Source of the DNA: an uncultured Lactobacillus sp.
GTDB lineage: Bacteria > Bacillota > Bacilli > Lactobacillales > Lactobacillaceae
Direction: 5' to 3'
Length of the DNA stretch: 64,000 nucleotides
NCBI RefSeq assembly: GCF_902491705.1
Contig: NZ_CABUIW010000004.1
Location: 3,299-67,298, forward strand
Made by a program: the position numbers and the translations under genes. The notes beneath the pieces were generated by a model. That model ran no database searches, was not told where the DNA came from, and was given only the letters and a program-made list of their open reading frames with translations. Shown here piece after piece: positions 42,279 through 51,786 of the stretch. The stretch's first letter is position 1, and every line of letters begins with the position of its first letter.

Positions 42279-42300
42279 AAAGGCCGTTAGGCCTTTTTTT
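42279..42300 (+). terminator. Terminator after the small unknown gene
   Basis: AAAGGCC (42279-42285), loop GTTA, GGCCTTT (42290-42296), T-run to 42300. Confidence 0.9.
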
Positions 42301-42363
42301 GATGCTCAAGTAGACTAAAGAATTTGCTACAATGAAATATATTATTATTTTGGAGGAAGAAAA

Positions 42364-42882
42364 ATGAGACAAGTTTGGCCAATCTTCTTGGGCATCCTGA
42401 TTGTGATTGTAATCGGGATGATTTTTAAAGAGCGCAAACACTTTAGCTTTACCAAAGCACTTTTATTATTTGTAATGCTTTTGCTTTTTTCCACAATTAA
42501 CTTTTTGATTATGTTCGGCATCATCTTTTTGTTCATGAGTACCGATCATGCATTGAAATTAGGAAATATCTTCTTGTTAATCGGAATCATGGTAGTTATT
42601 TCAGGAATTGTACTGTATTGGGATTTAAAACTTTTTCGAAAATTCTTCCCATTGTCAAATACAGTTTTAACTATTATTGAATACTACATTCAATGGACTT
42701 TGATCTATATTACGATTTATCAAGTGATTTTTGATAATATTCGCAAAATTCCAAACATCTCAACTTATATTAAAATTGGTAATATTTTAGATCCAAACTT
42801 ATTTGTTGTGACGATTTTGCCGTCATTTATTTCTGTTTGGATTGCAGTGGTTTTATTCAAAAAGCGAATCGAAGCCTTTTAA
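42364..42882 (+). CDS. Multi-pass membrane protein, unknown
   Basis: A 172-residue, very hydrophobic protein with about five membrane helices (about 5-21, 31-57, 65-86, 98-120 and 145-165). A GGAGGA ribosome-binding site lies seven bases before the ATG. I see no catalytic or binding motif and no transporter signature. It is monocistronic, with terminators on either side, and convergent with rpmB. Some Firmicutes carry similar orphan membrane proteins, but I cannot name the family with confidence. Confidence 0.72.
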   Translation: MRQVWPIFLGILIVIVIGMIFKERKHFSFTKALLLFVMLLLFSTINFLIMFGIIFLFMSTDHALKLGNIFLLIGIMVVISGIVLYWDLKLFRKFFPLSNTVLTIIEYYIQWTLIYITIYQVIFDNIRKIPNISTYIKIGNILDPNLFVVTILPSFISVWIAVVLFKKRIEAF

Positions 42883-42904
42883 CTAAATTTTGAGCAAAAA
42901 AATA

Positions 42905-42933
42905 AGTCTAACAGAAATCTGTTAGACTATTTT
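42905..42933. terminator. Bidirectional terminator between the membrane protein gene and rpmB
   Basis: AGTCTAACAG (42905-42914) pairs with CTGTTAGACT (42919-42928), loop AAAT, with T on the right and an A-rich flank on the left. Confidence 0.87.
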
Positions 42934-42939
42934 TGGTTA

Positions 42940-43125
42940 TTAGGCACGAGTAACTTTACCAGACTTTAAAGCCTTGGTTGAAACCCAAACGCGCTTTGGC
43001 TTACCGTCAACAAGAATGCGAACTTTTTGAAGGTTTGGCTTCCAAGCACGACGAGCTGAGTTCAATGAGTGTGAACGTTTGTTACCGAATGTAGTCTTCT
43101 TACCTGTTACGTAATCTTTTGCCAT
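42940..43125 (-). CDS. rpmB: 50S ribosomal protein L28
   Basis: A 61-residue L28 with the MAKDYVTGKKTTFGN(K)RSHSLN start and RVWVSTKALKSGKV end; standard length. It lacks the CxxC zinc motifs found in some species. Minus strand and divergent from yloU, the same arrangement as Bacillus rpmB-yloU. AAGGAGG precedes the ATG. Confidence 0.96.
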   Translation of the reverse strand: MAKDYVTGKKTTFGNKRSHSLNSARRAWKPNLQKVRILVDGKPKRVWVSTKALKSGKVTRA

Positions 43126-43292
43126 TTGCTAAACCTCCTTTATGTGTGGTGTCATACTTAATTAGATTATCATATGTTTTCGAGCAATTCAACTCTAAAA
43201 GGATTTTTTTAACACGTATTTTGTTTATTGATTAAGTAAGTACTATGATAAAATAATAAACGTATACATAGATAATGAGACGGAGGACAAAC

Positions 43293-43655
43293 ATGGCTGT
43301 TAAGATCAAGACAAAAGATGGTTTGATTGATATTTCAAACGGTGTAATTGCAACTGTTGTTGGTGGCGCAGCTACGTCTAACTATGGCGTTGTGGGAATG
43401 GCATCAAAGAATGCTATTCGCGATGGCTTTGATGGGATTCTTAACCGCGCCAACTACAAACGTGGCGTTGTTGTAAAGTCAGAAGATAACGAAATTACTG
43501 TTGACGTGTACATTATTGTTGGTTATGGGCTTAAGATTTCTGAAGTAAGTAAGAATGTTCAAGACAGTGTTAAATTTAACCTGTCTAATCAATTAGGAAT
43601 TAATACTAAAGCCGTTAATGTAATCGTTCAAAGTGTAAAAGTACTTGACGAATAA
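43293..43655 (+). CDS. Asp23/Gls24-family protein (YloU)
   Basis: A 120-residue Asp23-family protein with the GVIATVVGGAATSNYGVVGMA start and repeated beta-alpha pattern. ATG 43293 has CGGAGG upstream; an in-frame ATG at 43275 is too far from it. In Bacilli it always precedes the DAK2 protein FakA and is thought to work with it or at the envelope; function is unsettled. It is paralogous to 24075-24509 but lacks the acidic tail. Confidence 0.92.
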   Translation: MAVKIKTKDGLIDISNGVIATVVGGAATSNYGVVGMASKNAIRDGFDGILNRANYKRGVVVKSEDNEITVDVYIIVGYGLKISEVSKNVQDSVKFNLSNQLGINTKAVNVIVQSVKVLDE

Positions 43656-43675
43656 TGTAAGCGAGGTTCTAAATA

Positions 43676-45337
43676 GTGGTTTTAAATGAGATAGATAGTA
43701 AACAATTTAGAGATATGGTACGTGTTGCCACTCATAGAATTGGCAAGAATGCTGAATTTGTTAATTCATTGAATGTATTCCCGGTTCCTGATGGTGATAC
43801 TGGTACCAACATGAATTTGACTATTGAAAGTGGTGCTAGAGCAGTTTCTGAAAATCCTAGCAGCAATGTTGGTGATTTGACTGAAAGCTTAGCTAAAGGA
43901 ATGTTGATGGGTGCTCGTGGTAACAGTGGTGTTATTACCTCACAATTATTCCGTGGCTTTTACAAAGCTACTCAGGGTATGAAGACTTTGACTGCTCAAG
44001 AATTGGCTAACGCATTTTCAAATGGTGTAGCTACTGCTTACAAGGCAGTAATGAAGCCTGTTGAAGGTACTATTTTGACTGTAGCTCGCGTTGCAGCAAC
44101 TGAAGGTGCAAGCAAGGCTAATGATACCGATGATGTTACTGAAGTAATGAAGGCTGTAGTTGAAGGTGCTAAAAAGGCTCTTAAATCAACTCCAGATTTG
44201 CTTCCAGTATTAAAGCAAGTTGGCGTTGTTGACTCCGGTGGTCAAGGACTTTTGTTCATTTATGAAGGTTTCTTAGAAGGTCTTCTTGGTGAAAACTTTG
44301 CTGATCAATATCAACCTGATGAAAACGAAATGGATGAAATGATCAATGCAATGCACCACCAATCTTCTGTACAAAGTCAATTAGCTACTCAAGATATCAA
44401 GAACGGTTACTGTACTGAAATTATGGTAGACCTTAATGCTGATGTGCCAAACAAGAAGAAATTCGATTTGGAAGAATTTAGAAAGCACTTATCAGGTTTA
44501 GGTGATTCACTTTTAGCTGTTTCTGATGGTGAAATTGCTAAAGTTCACGTACACACTGAACACCCTGGCGATGTCTTTAAGTACGGCAGTCAATTCGGTC
44601 AATTGGGCAAGATTAAGATCGACAACATGCGTATTCAACACGAAAGCATTGTTGATCAAGATGAAGAGCAACAAGAATCCGTAGACTTTGCTGTTATTGC
44701 AGTAGCTTCTGGTAATGGTATTAGAAAGTTATTCGAAAGCGAAGGCGTAAATCGAATTATTTCTGGTGGTCAAACCATGAACCCATCAACACAAGACTTT
44801 ATCGATGCTATCAAGAAGTCTGGTGCTAAGAAGGCTATTGTATTGCCAAATAACGGCAACATCGTTATGGCTGCTAAACAAGCTGCTGAAGTTAGCGACA
44901 TTCCAGTAGGTATTGTTCCAAGTAAGACTATTTCTCAAGGTCTTACTGCAATGCTTTCATTTAACCCAGATGCTTCTGTTGATGAAAACGTTGAAGCTAT
45001 GTCAGAAGATCTTGACACTGTAGTTTCAGGTGAAGTAACTCAAGCTACTCGTGATACTGAAATCGACGATGTGGAAATCCATAAGAATGATTACCTCGGT
45101 ATCATTGATGGCAATATTAAGGTTGATAATGCTGACTTGATCAAGACTACTACTGAAATGATTGAAAAGATGCTTGATGAAGATTCTGAAATCATCACAA
45201 TCATGTATGGTCGTGATTCAAATGAAGAAGAAGCACAAAAAGTGGTTAGCCAACTTGAAGAAAAGCATGATGATCTTGAATTTGAAATTCATGATGGTGG
45301 TCAACCTGTATATCATTTCTTAGTATCAGTTGAATAA
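43676..45337 (+). CDS. fakA: Fatty acid kinase subunit FakA (DAK2/DegV fusion-like, YloV)
   Basis: A 553-residue ATP-binding subunit that, with a DegV-like FakB carrier, phosphorylates exogenous fatty acids. The DAK2 domain (about 8-200) has NVFPVPDGDTGTNM (metal Asp residues) and GARGNSGV. A middle domain and a C-terminal domain (about 335-553) follow. The start is GTG 43676 with GCGAGG upstream. Being near plsX and acpP fits: plsX makes acyl-phosphate from acyl-ACP, FakAB makes it from free fatty acid. Confidence 0.92.
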   Translation: MVLNEIDSKQFRDMVRVATHRIGKNAEFVNSLNVFPVPDGDTGTNMNLTIESGARAVSENPSSNVGDLTESLAKGMLMGARGNSGVITSQLFRGFYKATQGMKTLTAQELANAFSNGVATAYKAVMKPVEGTILTVARVAATEGASKANDTDDVTEVMKAVVEGAKKALKSTPDLLPVLKQVGVVDSGGQGLLFIYEGFLEGLLGENFADQYQPDENEMDEMINAMHHQSSVQSQLATQDIKNGYCTEIMVDLNADVPNKKKFDLEEFRKHLSGLGDSLLAVSDGEIAKVHVHTEHPGDVFKYGSQFGQLGKIKIDNMRIQHESIVDQDEEQQESVDFAVIAVASGNGIRKLFESEGVNRIISGGQTMNPSTQDFIDAIKKSGAKKAIVLPNNGNIVMAAKQAAEVSDIPVGIVPSKTISQGLTAMLSFNPDASVDENVEAMSEDLDTVVSGEVTQATRDTEIDDVEIHKNDYLGIIDGNIKVDNADLIKTTTEMIEKMLDEDSEIITIMYGRDSNEEEAQKVVSQLEEKHDDLEFEIHDGGQPVYHFLVSVE

Positions 45338-45338
45338 A

Positions 45339-47375
45339 ATGATAGATAATGCATTATTTGCTCCTGTAACGGATTTAAAAGGTGTGGGGACAAAGACTGC
45401 AGCTGATCTAGGAAGCTTAGGAATTTATAGTATTTATGATTTGCTATTTTATTTTCCTTTTCGATATGACGAACTTCAGACATTGCCATTAGATCAAATC
45501 ATGGATGGTCAAAAGGTAATGCTGAAAGGAATTGTAGCAACTGAGCCTTTTGTTAGTCGATTTGGATATAAAAAGAGCAGACTAAGCTTCAAATTAAGAA
45601 TTGACCATGATGTTGTCATGGTCAATTTTTTTAATCAGCCGTGGTTAAAAAGCAAAATTGAAGTTGGACAAGAAGTTGCTATTTATGGCAAGTATAATGT
45701 TGCTCGGCAAAGTCTGTCTGCATTCAAATTTGTTGCTGCTAAAGAAAACGATAGTGGCATGGCCCCAATTTATCCTATTAACCGGCATGTGAAGCAAAAA
45801 AAGTTAATAAATTTAATCAATCTGGCAATTGATAGCTTTTTAGATCAAGTTCAAGATATTGTTCCTAAAGAAATTAGAGAAAAATATCGTTTGCTTCATG
45901 ATCAAGAGATTATTCAAAAAATGCACCACCCTAAAAATGGGCAAGAAGCAGAATTAGCTAAAAGAAGTGCAATTTTCCGTGAGTTCTTTATTTTTGAATT
46001 ACAACTAGCTTTATTGGCTAATCATGATGGTAAACAACATGGTTATGCTAAAAAGTATGATCTAAAAGAAATTGCTAAGTTAACTAAGTCATTGCCATTT
46101 GAACTTTCAGATGATCAAAAGAAAGTCATTAATGAAATTTTTGCGGATATGCATTCAGATGGTCAAATGAGAAGATTGCTTCAAGGTGACGTTGGTTCTG
46201 GTAAAACTGTGGTAGCTGTTTATGCTATTTTTGCGGCAATTACAGCAGGTTATCAGGCTGCCTTGATGGTACCAACCGAAATCTTAGCTACGCAGCATTT
46301 TAAAAAGATTGATGAATTATTGCGACCATTGGGTGTAAGAGTAGCCTTATTAACAGGAAACACTAAAACGCTGGAGCGACGAGAAATTTATCGAGAATTA
46401 ACGGACGGAACGATTAATGTAGTTATTGGTACGCATGCGTTAATTCAAAAAAATGTGATCTTTAAGAAATTAGGTTTGGTTATTATTGATGAGCAACATA
46501 GATTTGGTGTTGGTCAAAGACAAGCTTTGATTAATAAAGGTGATAGTCCTGATATTTTAGCAATGACAGCTACGCCAATTCCTAGAACTTTAGCTTTAAC
46601 TGTTTATGGTGATATGACAGTATCTGAAATTCATCATTTACCTTCTGGCAGAAAGCCAATCATTTCAGTTTGGAAGACAAGCAGCCAGATGAAGGATGTT
46701 TATAAATTGATGCATGAGCAGCTTGCTCAAGGTTTTCAAATTTACGCAGTTACGCCTTTAATTACAGAATCAGAGACGCTTGATTTGAAAAATGCAGAAG
46801 AATTGCATAAGAAATTAAGTCATGATTTTCCTGATCAAAATGTAGTACTTTTACATGGTCAAATGCCAGGAGCTAAAAAAGACAAGATTATGTCTGCTTT
46901 TGCTAATGGCGAGATTAATATTTTAGTAACTACCAGTGTAATTGAAGTTGGTGTTGACGTAGCTAATGCCAATATGATGATCATCTATAATGCTGATCGA
47001 TTTGGTTTAAGTCAATTGCACCAATTGCGCGGAAGAATCGGGCGTGGTCAAACGCAAAGTTATTGTGTTTTTATTGCAGATCCTAAGACTGATTCTGGTA
47101 AAGCTAGAATGAAGATTATAGCCGAAACTAATAATGGCTTTAAACTCGCTGAAGAAGACCTTAAAATGCGTGGTGAAGGAGACTTGTTTGGTAAAGCTCA
47201 GTCAGGTTTACCTGAATTTCGTGTAGGTGATGTTGTAAATAATTACAACACACTGGTAGTAGCACAAAAAGTTGCACGTGAACTTGTTAAACAGGACCCT
47301 GAATTATCTAATCCTGAACATAATCCATTAAAGCAAGTGTTAGAATATAAACAATTAGAACAAAACAGAATTTAA
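45339..47375 (+). CDS. recG: ATP-dependent DNA helicase RecG
   Basis: A 678-residue branch-migration helicase for fork reversal and Holliday junctions. An N-terminal wedge/OB domain (about 60-150) is followed by Walker A GDVGSGKTV (about 285), DEQH (about 385), ATPIPRTLAL and the C-terminal motif QLRGRIGRG. A TTG three codons earlier (45330) is possible, but neither start has a good ribosome-binding site; coupling to fakA, whose stop is one base before ATG 45339, is likely. Confidence 0.95.
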   Translation: MIDNALFAPVTDLKGVGTKTAADLGSLGIYSIYDLLFYFPFRYDELQTLPLDQIMDGQKVMLKGIVATEPFVSRFGYKKSRLSFKLRIDHDVVMVNFFNQPWLKSKIEVGQEVAIYGKYNVARQSLSAFKFVAAKENDSGMAPIYPINRHVKQKKLINLINLAIDSFLDQVQDIVPKEIREKYRLLHDQEIIQKMHHPKNGQEAELAKRSAIFREFFIFELQLALLANHDGKQHGYAKKYDLKEIAKLTKSLPFELSDDQKKVINEIFADMHSDGQMRRLLQGDVGSGKTVVAVYAIFAAITAGYQAALMVPTEILATQHFKKIDELLRPLGVRVALLTGNTKTLERREIYRELTDGTINVVIGTHALIQKNVIFKKLGLVIIDEQHRFGVGQRQALINKGDSPDILAMTATPIPRTLALTVYGDMTVSEIHHLPSGRKPIISVWKTSSQMKDVYKLMHEQLAQGFQIYAVTPLITESETLDLKNAEELHKKLSHDFPDQNVVLLHGQMPGAKKDKIMSAFANGEINILVTTSVIEVGVDVANANMMIIYNADRFGLSQLHQLRGRIGRGQTQSYCVFIADPKTDSGKARMKIIAETNNGFKLAEEDLKMRGEGDLFGKAQSGLPEFRVGDVVNNYNTLVVAQKVARELVKQDPELSNPEHNPLKQVLEYKQLEQNRI

Positions 47376-47394
47376 AAAGATGTGGTGAAAATAT

Positions 47395-48396
47395 ATGAGA
47401 ACAATTGCAATTGACGCTATGGGCGGTGAAAATGCTCCAGAAGCAATCGTTAAGGCTGTTTTAAAAGCTAAAGATGAAATGCCTGACACCAAGTTTGTAT
47501 TGTTTGGTGATAAAGAACAATTGCGTGAATTAATTCCAGCTGATCAAATTAATGATCAATTAGGCGTTGTGCCTACAACTGAAGTTATTGCAGATGAAGA
47601 CGAACCAGTTAAAGCCATTAGAAGAAAGAAAGATTCTTCAATGGTAGTTGCTGCAAATTATGTTAAAGAAGGTAAAGCTGATGCTCTTCTTTCTTTAGGT
47701 AATACTGGTGCACTTTTATCATGTGGAATTTTTATCATTGGAAGAATTAAAGGTATTGTTCGACCAGGCTTAATGCCAACTTTGCCAGCACAAAACAGCG
47801 ATGATGGCTTTAACATGGTTGACGTAGGTGCTAATGCTAAGAGTAAGCCAGAATATTTGTTGCAATGGGCTCAAATGGCATCTTACTATGCAGAAAAAAT
47901 TCGTGGTATCGACAATCCACGTATTAGCCTTTTAAACAATGGTGCAGAAAGCGATAAAGGTGATGACGTTCACCAAAAAGCTTACGAATTATTAAAAGAC
48001 AGTGATTTAAACTTCCAAGGCAATATCGAAGGTAACGAATTATTGTTAGGCAACACTGATGTTGTAGTTACCGATGGTTTTACTGGTAATGCCGTTCTTA
48101 AGAACATTGAAGGTACTTCAAGTGTTATCTTGCATCTGTTAAAAGACAGCCTGTTAAACGGCGGTGTAATGACCAAGCTGGGTGCTTTAATGGTAAAGGG
48201 ATCATTATCTAGCCTTGCATCAAAATTTGATACAGCTAAGTATGGTGGTGCTGTACTTTTAGGTGTAAATGCACCAGTTGTAAAGACTCATGGTCGTTCT
48301 AATGAAAGACCTATTTATTACACCTTGAAGCAAATCGATAAAATGATTGAAGAAAAACTTGTTGAAGAATTTAGAGACGAATTCGCAACAAAATAG
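47395..48396 (+). CDS. plsX: Phosphate acyltransferase PlsX
   Basis: A 333-residue enzyme that makes acyl-phosphate from acyl-ACP at the start of membrane lipid synthesis. Starts TIAIDAMGGENAPEAIV and contains SLGNTGALL and VVTDGFTGNAVLK. GGTG lies upstream. In Bacillus fapR comes before it and fabD-fabG after it; all three are absent here, and acpP follows at once. Confidence 0.96.
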   Translation: MRTIAIDAMGGENAPEAIVKAVLKAKDEMPDTKFVLFGDKEQLRELIPADQINDQLGVVPTTEVIADEDEPVKAIRRKKDSSMVVAANYVKEGKADALLSLGNTGALLSCGIFIIGRIKGIVRPGLMPTLPAQNSDDGFNMVDVGANAKSKPEYLLQWAQMASYYAEKIRGIDNPRISLLNNGAESDKGDDVHQKAYELLKDSDLNFQGNIEGNELLLGNTDVVVTDGFTGNAVLKNIEGTSSVILHLLKDSLLNGGVMTKLGALMVKGSLSSLASKFDTAKYGGAVLLGVNAPVVKTHGRSNERPIYYTLKQIDKMIEEKLVEEFRDEFATK

Positions 48397-48429
48397 TACA
48401 ATGTTTTATTAAAAAGGAAGGTTATGTAT

Positions 48430-48672
48430 ATGTCAGAAGAAGAAATTTTTAATAAGATCAAAGATTTAATCGCTGAAAATTTTGAAATTGATAAGGATAA
48501 GATCACTGAAAGCACTAGTTTTACTGATGATTTAGATGCTGACTCAATTGACTTGGTAGAATTCATTTTGCAACTTGAAGATGAATTTGGTTCAGAAATC
48601 CCTGATGATGAAGCTGAAAAAATTAAAACAGTTGGGGATGCAGTCTCATATATCAAGTCTCATCAAGGTTAA
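48430..48672 (+). CDS. acpP: Acyl carrier protein
   Basis: An 80-residue acidic ACP. The phosphopantetheine-accepting Ser is S39 in DADSIDLVE. ATG 48430 gives the usual N-terminus (MSEEEIF) at good distance from AAGGAAGG; an ATG at 48424 is too close to it. It is cotranscribed with plsX. Lactobacilli often have a second ACP in their fab cluster, so this one may serve plsX/fakA lipid recycling. Confidence 0.94.
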   Translation: MSEEEIFNKIKDLIAENFEIDKDKITESTSFTDDLDADSIDLVEFILQLEDEFGSEIPDDEAEKIKTVGDAVSYIKSHQG

Positions 48673-48682
48673 TTTCCTAAAA

Positions 48683-48720
48683 AAAGCCGTGTCGTTATTT
48701 GCATACGACCGGCTTTGTGT
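48683..48720 (+). terminator. Hairpin after acpP
   Basis: AAAGCCG (48683-48689) pairs with CGGCTTT (48710-48716) and GTCGT (48691-48695) with ACGAC (48705-48709), around a nine-base loop. The T-run is interrupted (TTTGTGTTT), so efficiency may be moderate. The loop contains part of the -35 box of the next promoter. Confidence 0.72.
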
Positions 48721-48727
48721 TTATAAT
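48699..48727 (+). promoter_or_regulatory. Promoter of the opp operon
   Basis: TTGCAT (48699-48704), a 17-base spacer and a perfect TATAAT (48722-48727). The -35 lies in the loop of the acpP hairpin and the spacer covers its 3' arm. The 5' untranslated region is about 58 bases. Confidence 0.75.
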
Positions 48728-48791
48728 TAGAAAATAAATAGAAAAGATTAAACGGCTTTTAATGAATAAAGTCTAAATGGAGGAATGACCT

Positions 48792-49820
48792 TTGGAAAAG
48801 CAGAGTGATCTATTATTAGATATTCAGCACCTGCATACGGCGTACCGTTTGCAAGGGAAATTCTATGATGCTGCAGATGATATTAATTTGACTTTGAAGC
48901 GTGACGAAATTTTAGCTATCGTAGGCGAATCTGGTTGCGGTAAGAGTACTATCGCTGCAAGTATTATTGGATTATATGATCATAAGAATACCAAAGTTAC
49001 AGGTGATATTCTTTACAATGAATTAAATTTAGTGGGCTTAAATGAATCTTTGTTTAATAAGATTCGTGGTGACAAGATTGGTATGATCTTCCAGGATCCA
49101 CTTGCCAGCTTGAACCCTTTGATGCGTGTTGGTGACCAAGTTGCTGAAACGCTTTATTACCATACAGACATGGATGAAAAAGCACGTCATGCACGTGTAA
49201 TTGAATTGTTCAATCAAGTAGGTATGCCAAAGCCTGAAGAAATGTACGCAATGTACCCACATGAATTATCAGGTGGTTTGCGTCAACGTGTTGTTATTGC
49301 GATGGCTATTGCATGCAAGCCTGAAATTATCATTGCTGATGAACCAACAACTGCTTTGGATGTTACTATTCAAGCTCAAATTTTGGACTTGCTTGAAGAC
49401 ATTCAAAGACAATCACACTCAGGTATTATCTTGATTACCCACGACTTGGGCGTTGTGGCAGAAACTGCAGATGAAGTTGCTGTTATGTATGCTGGTCAAA
49501 TCGTAGAAAAATCAGATGTAAAGACTATTTTTGAAAATCCTCTTCATCCGTATACAAGATCATTGCTTAACTCAATGCCTCAATCTGATGATACAGATGA
49601 GGACCTCCATGTTATTCACGGTACTGTGCCATCACTTAAAAATATGCCACGTACAGGTGATAGATTTGCTGCTAGAATTCCATGGATTCCAGCAAGTGCT
49701 CATGAAGAAGATCCAAAAGTACATGAAGTGGCTCCTGGTCACTGGGTAAGATGTACTTGCTGGAAGAGCTTCCATTTTGAGGATGAAGACGAATCGCAAA
49801 AAGCAGCAAGTGGGGAGTAG
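48792..49820 (+). CDS. oppD: Oligopeptide ABC transporter ATPase OppD
   Basis: A 342-residue ATPase energising peptide uptake. Walker A is GESGCGKST (K51), Q-loop FQDP, signature LSGGLRQR, Walker B IIADEPTTALD. A C-terminal oligopeptide-transporter tail ends with Cys residues (RCTCWK) typical of Opp/Dpp ATPases, which may bind an Fe-S cluster in relatives. The start is TTG 48792 with GGAGG upstream. First of oppDFBC. Confidence 0.94.
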   Translation: MEKQSDLLLDIQHLHTAYRLQGKFYDAADDINLTLKRDEILAIVGESGCGKSTIAASIIGLYDHKNTKVTGDILYNELNLVGLNESLFNKIRGDKIGMIFQDPLASLNPLMRVGDQVAETLYYHTDMDEKARHARVIELFNQVGMPKPEEMYAMYPHELSGGLRQRVVIAMAIACKPEIIIADEPTTALDVTIQAQILDLLEDIQRQSHSGIILITHDLGVVAETADEVAVMYAGQIVEKSDVKTIFENPLHPYTRSLLNSMPQSDDTDEDLHVIHGTVPSLKNMPRTGDRFAARIPWIPASAHEEDPKVHEVAPGHWVRCTCWKSFHFEDEDESQKAASGE

Positions 49821-49823
49821 TAT

Positions 49824-50810
49824 ATGGCGAAAGAAATAATTCAAATCAAAGATTTAAAAGTATATTACCCAATTCGTTCTGGCTTTTGGAACAGAATTAC
49901 AGATTATGTTCGTGCCGTTGATGGTGTTAACTTTTCAATTGGCGAAGGAGAAACTTACGGCTTAATCGGTGAATCTGGTTCTGGTAAGTCAACGACTGGT
50001 AAAGCAATTGTTGGTGTTGAAAAAGTTACAAGCGGCCAAATCATGTACAAAGGTTTGGATGTAACTAAGGCAAGCAACCGTAAAAAGCTTGACTACAACA
50101 AAGATGTTCAAATGATTTTCCAGGATTCAATGTCAAGTTTGAACCCAAGAAAGAGAATTGAAGACATCATTGCTGAACCTATTAGAAACTTCGAGAATTT
50201 GACTACTGATCAAGAAAGAGATCGAGTACAGGAATTACTTGATATTGTAGGGATGCCAAGTGACGCTATTTATAAGTATCCACACGAATTCTCTGGTGGT
50301 CAGCGTCAAAGAATTGGTGTTGCACGTGCCGTTGCTACTAATCCAAAATTGATTGTTGCCGATGAACCTACTAGTGCTTTGGACTTGTCAGTTCAAGCAC
50401 AGGTTTTGAACTTCATGAAGCACATTCAACAACAATATAACATTGCATACTTATTCATTTCTCACGACTTAGGTGTTGTTAAGCACATGTCAGAAAACTT
50501 AGCAATTATGCACCGTGGTCGTTTAGTAGAATTAGGTAGTCGTGACGAAATTTACAAGCACCCAATTCATATTTATACTAAGCGTCTTCTTTCTGCAATT
50601 CCTAAAGTAGATGTAGAACACCGTGAAGAACACAAGAAGCACCGTGAACAAGTTGAAAAGGAATTCGAAGAAAACCAAAGCAAATGGTATGACAAGGATG
50701 GTCGTGTATATCCACTTCAAAAAGTAGCTCCTAACCACTGGGTAGCTTTACCAAAAGACATGGCACAAGAAGCTAAGCTTGAAGAACGAGAAGAAAAGGA
50801 GAGTGATTAA
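49824..50810 (+). CDS. oppF: Oligopeptide ABC transporter ATPase OppF
   Basis: A 328-residue second ATPase of the Opp importer. Walker A is GESGSGKST (about 49-57), signature FSGGQRQR, Walker B IVADEPTSALD. The C-terminal region from about 265 is charged and ends VAPNHWVALPKD..., lacking the Cys pair seen in OppD. It starts three bases after the oppD stop. Confidence 0.95.
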   Translation: MAKEIIQIKDLKVYYPIRSGFWNRITDYVRAVDGVNFSIGEGETYGLIGESGSGKSTTGKAIVGVEKVTSGQIMYKGLDVTKASNRKKLDYNKDVQMIFQDSMSSLNPRKRIEDIIAEPIRNFENLTTDQERDRVQELLDIVGMPSDAIYKYPHEFSGGQRQRIGVARAVATNPKLIVADEPTSALDLSVQAQVLNFMKHIQQQYNIAYLFISHDLGVVKHMSENLAIMHRGRLVELGSRDEIYKHPIHIYTKRLLSAIPKVDVEHREEHKKHREQVEKEFEENQSKWYDKDGRVYPLQKVAPNHWVALPKDMAQEAKLEEREEKESD

Positions 50811-50812
50811 GC

Positions 50813-51772
50813 ATGTGGAAAACAATCTTACGTCGTTTGTTAATCATGATCCCTCAATTGATCATCTTGAGTTTGCTTGTCTTTCTTTTAGCTAAGATGA
50901 TGCCTGGTGACCCATTTAGCGGATCAATTAACCCTAACACTGACCCAAAGCAAATTGAAGCTTTAAGAAGAGCTGCAGGTCTTTATGATCCATGGTATGT
51001 ACAATACTTTAGATGGGTGGGTAACTTGTTCCATGGTGACCTTGGTACAAGTTACATCCAACACGTTCCAGTAGTTTCATTGATTGCCGACCGTGCAAGC
51101 AACACCTTCTGGTTATCACTTTTAACTACTATCTTGACTTATAGTATTGCGATTCCTTTGGGTATTACTGCTGGTCGTCACCAAGATGAATGGCAAGATA
51201 CTAGTGTCCAAATCTTTAACTACATTACTTTGGCAACACCAGGATTCGTATTCTATATCTTAGGATTATGGCTCTTTGGTTTTACTTTAGGCTGGTTCCC
51301 AATTTCAGGATCAGTTTCAGCTAACGCTTCAGGATTCTGGGGCGTACTTGGCAGTCGTCTTTACCACATGATTTTGCCAGCAATCTTGTATGCTTTGATT
51401 ACTACTACTGGTACTGTACAGTACTTGAGAACAGGAATTGTTGATAACAAGGTTGAAGACTACGTTAGAACTGCCCGCAGTAAGGGTGTTCCTGAAAACG
51501 TTGTTTTCCATAAGCACATTTTGAGAAACTCATTATTGCCAATTGCTGCCTTCCTTGGTAACACTATTACTGGTTTACTTAGTGGTTCAATGATTATTGA
51601 AAGTGTCTTCAGTTATCCTGGTATGGGTAAGTTATTCCTTGACTCAATCAGTCAACGTGACTACACCACTTTAACTGCTTTGATTCTTATCTTTGGTATT
51701 TTGACTTTAATTGGTAACTTATTGTCAGATATCATTATGAGTATCATTGACCCACGTATTAGAATTCAATAG
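50813..51772 (+). CDS. oppB: Oligopeptide ABC transporter permease OppB
   Basis: A 319-residue permease with six membrane helices, the first at about 8-28. The cytoplasmic EAA loop DYVRTARSKGVPENVVFHKH near 222-241 contacts the ATPase. It starts two bases after the oppF stop, with GGAGAG upstream. Confidence 0.95.
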   Translation: MWKTILRRLLIMIPQLIILSLLVFLLAKMMPGDPFSGSINPNTDPKQIEALRRAAGLYDPWYVQYFRWVGNLFHGDLGTSYIQHVPVVSLIADRASNTFWLSLLTTILTYSIAIPLGITAGRHQDEWQDTSVQIFNYITLATPGFVFYILGLWLFGFTLGWFPISGSVSANASGFWGVLGSRLYHMILPAILYALITTTGTVQYLRTGIVDNKVEDYVRTARSKGVPENVVFHKHILRNSLLPIAAFLGNTITGLLSGSMIIESVFSYPGMGKLFLDSISQRDYTTLTALILIFGILTLIGNLLSDIIMSIIDPRIRIQ

Positions 51773-51786
51773 GGAGGAGAGAAGAA

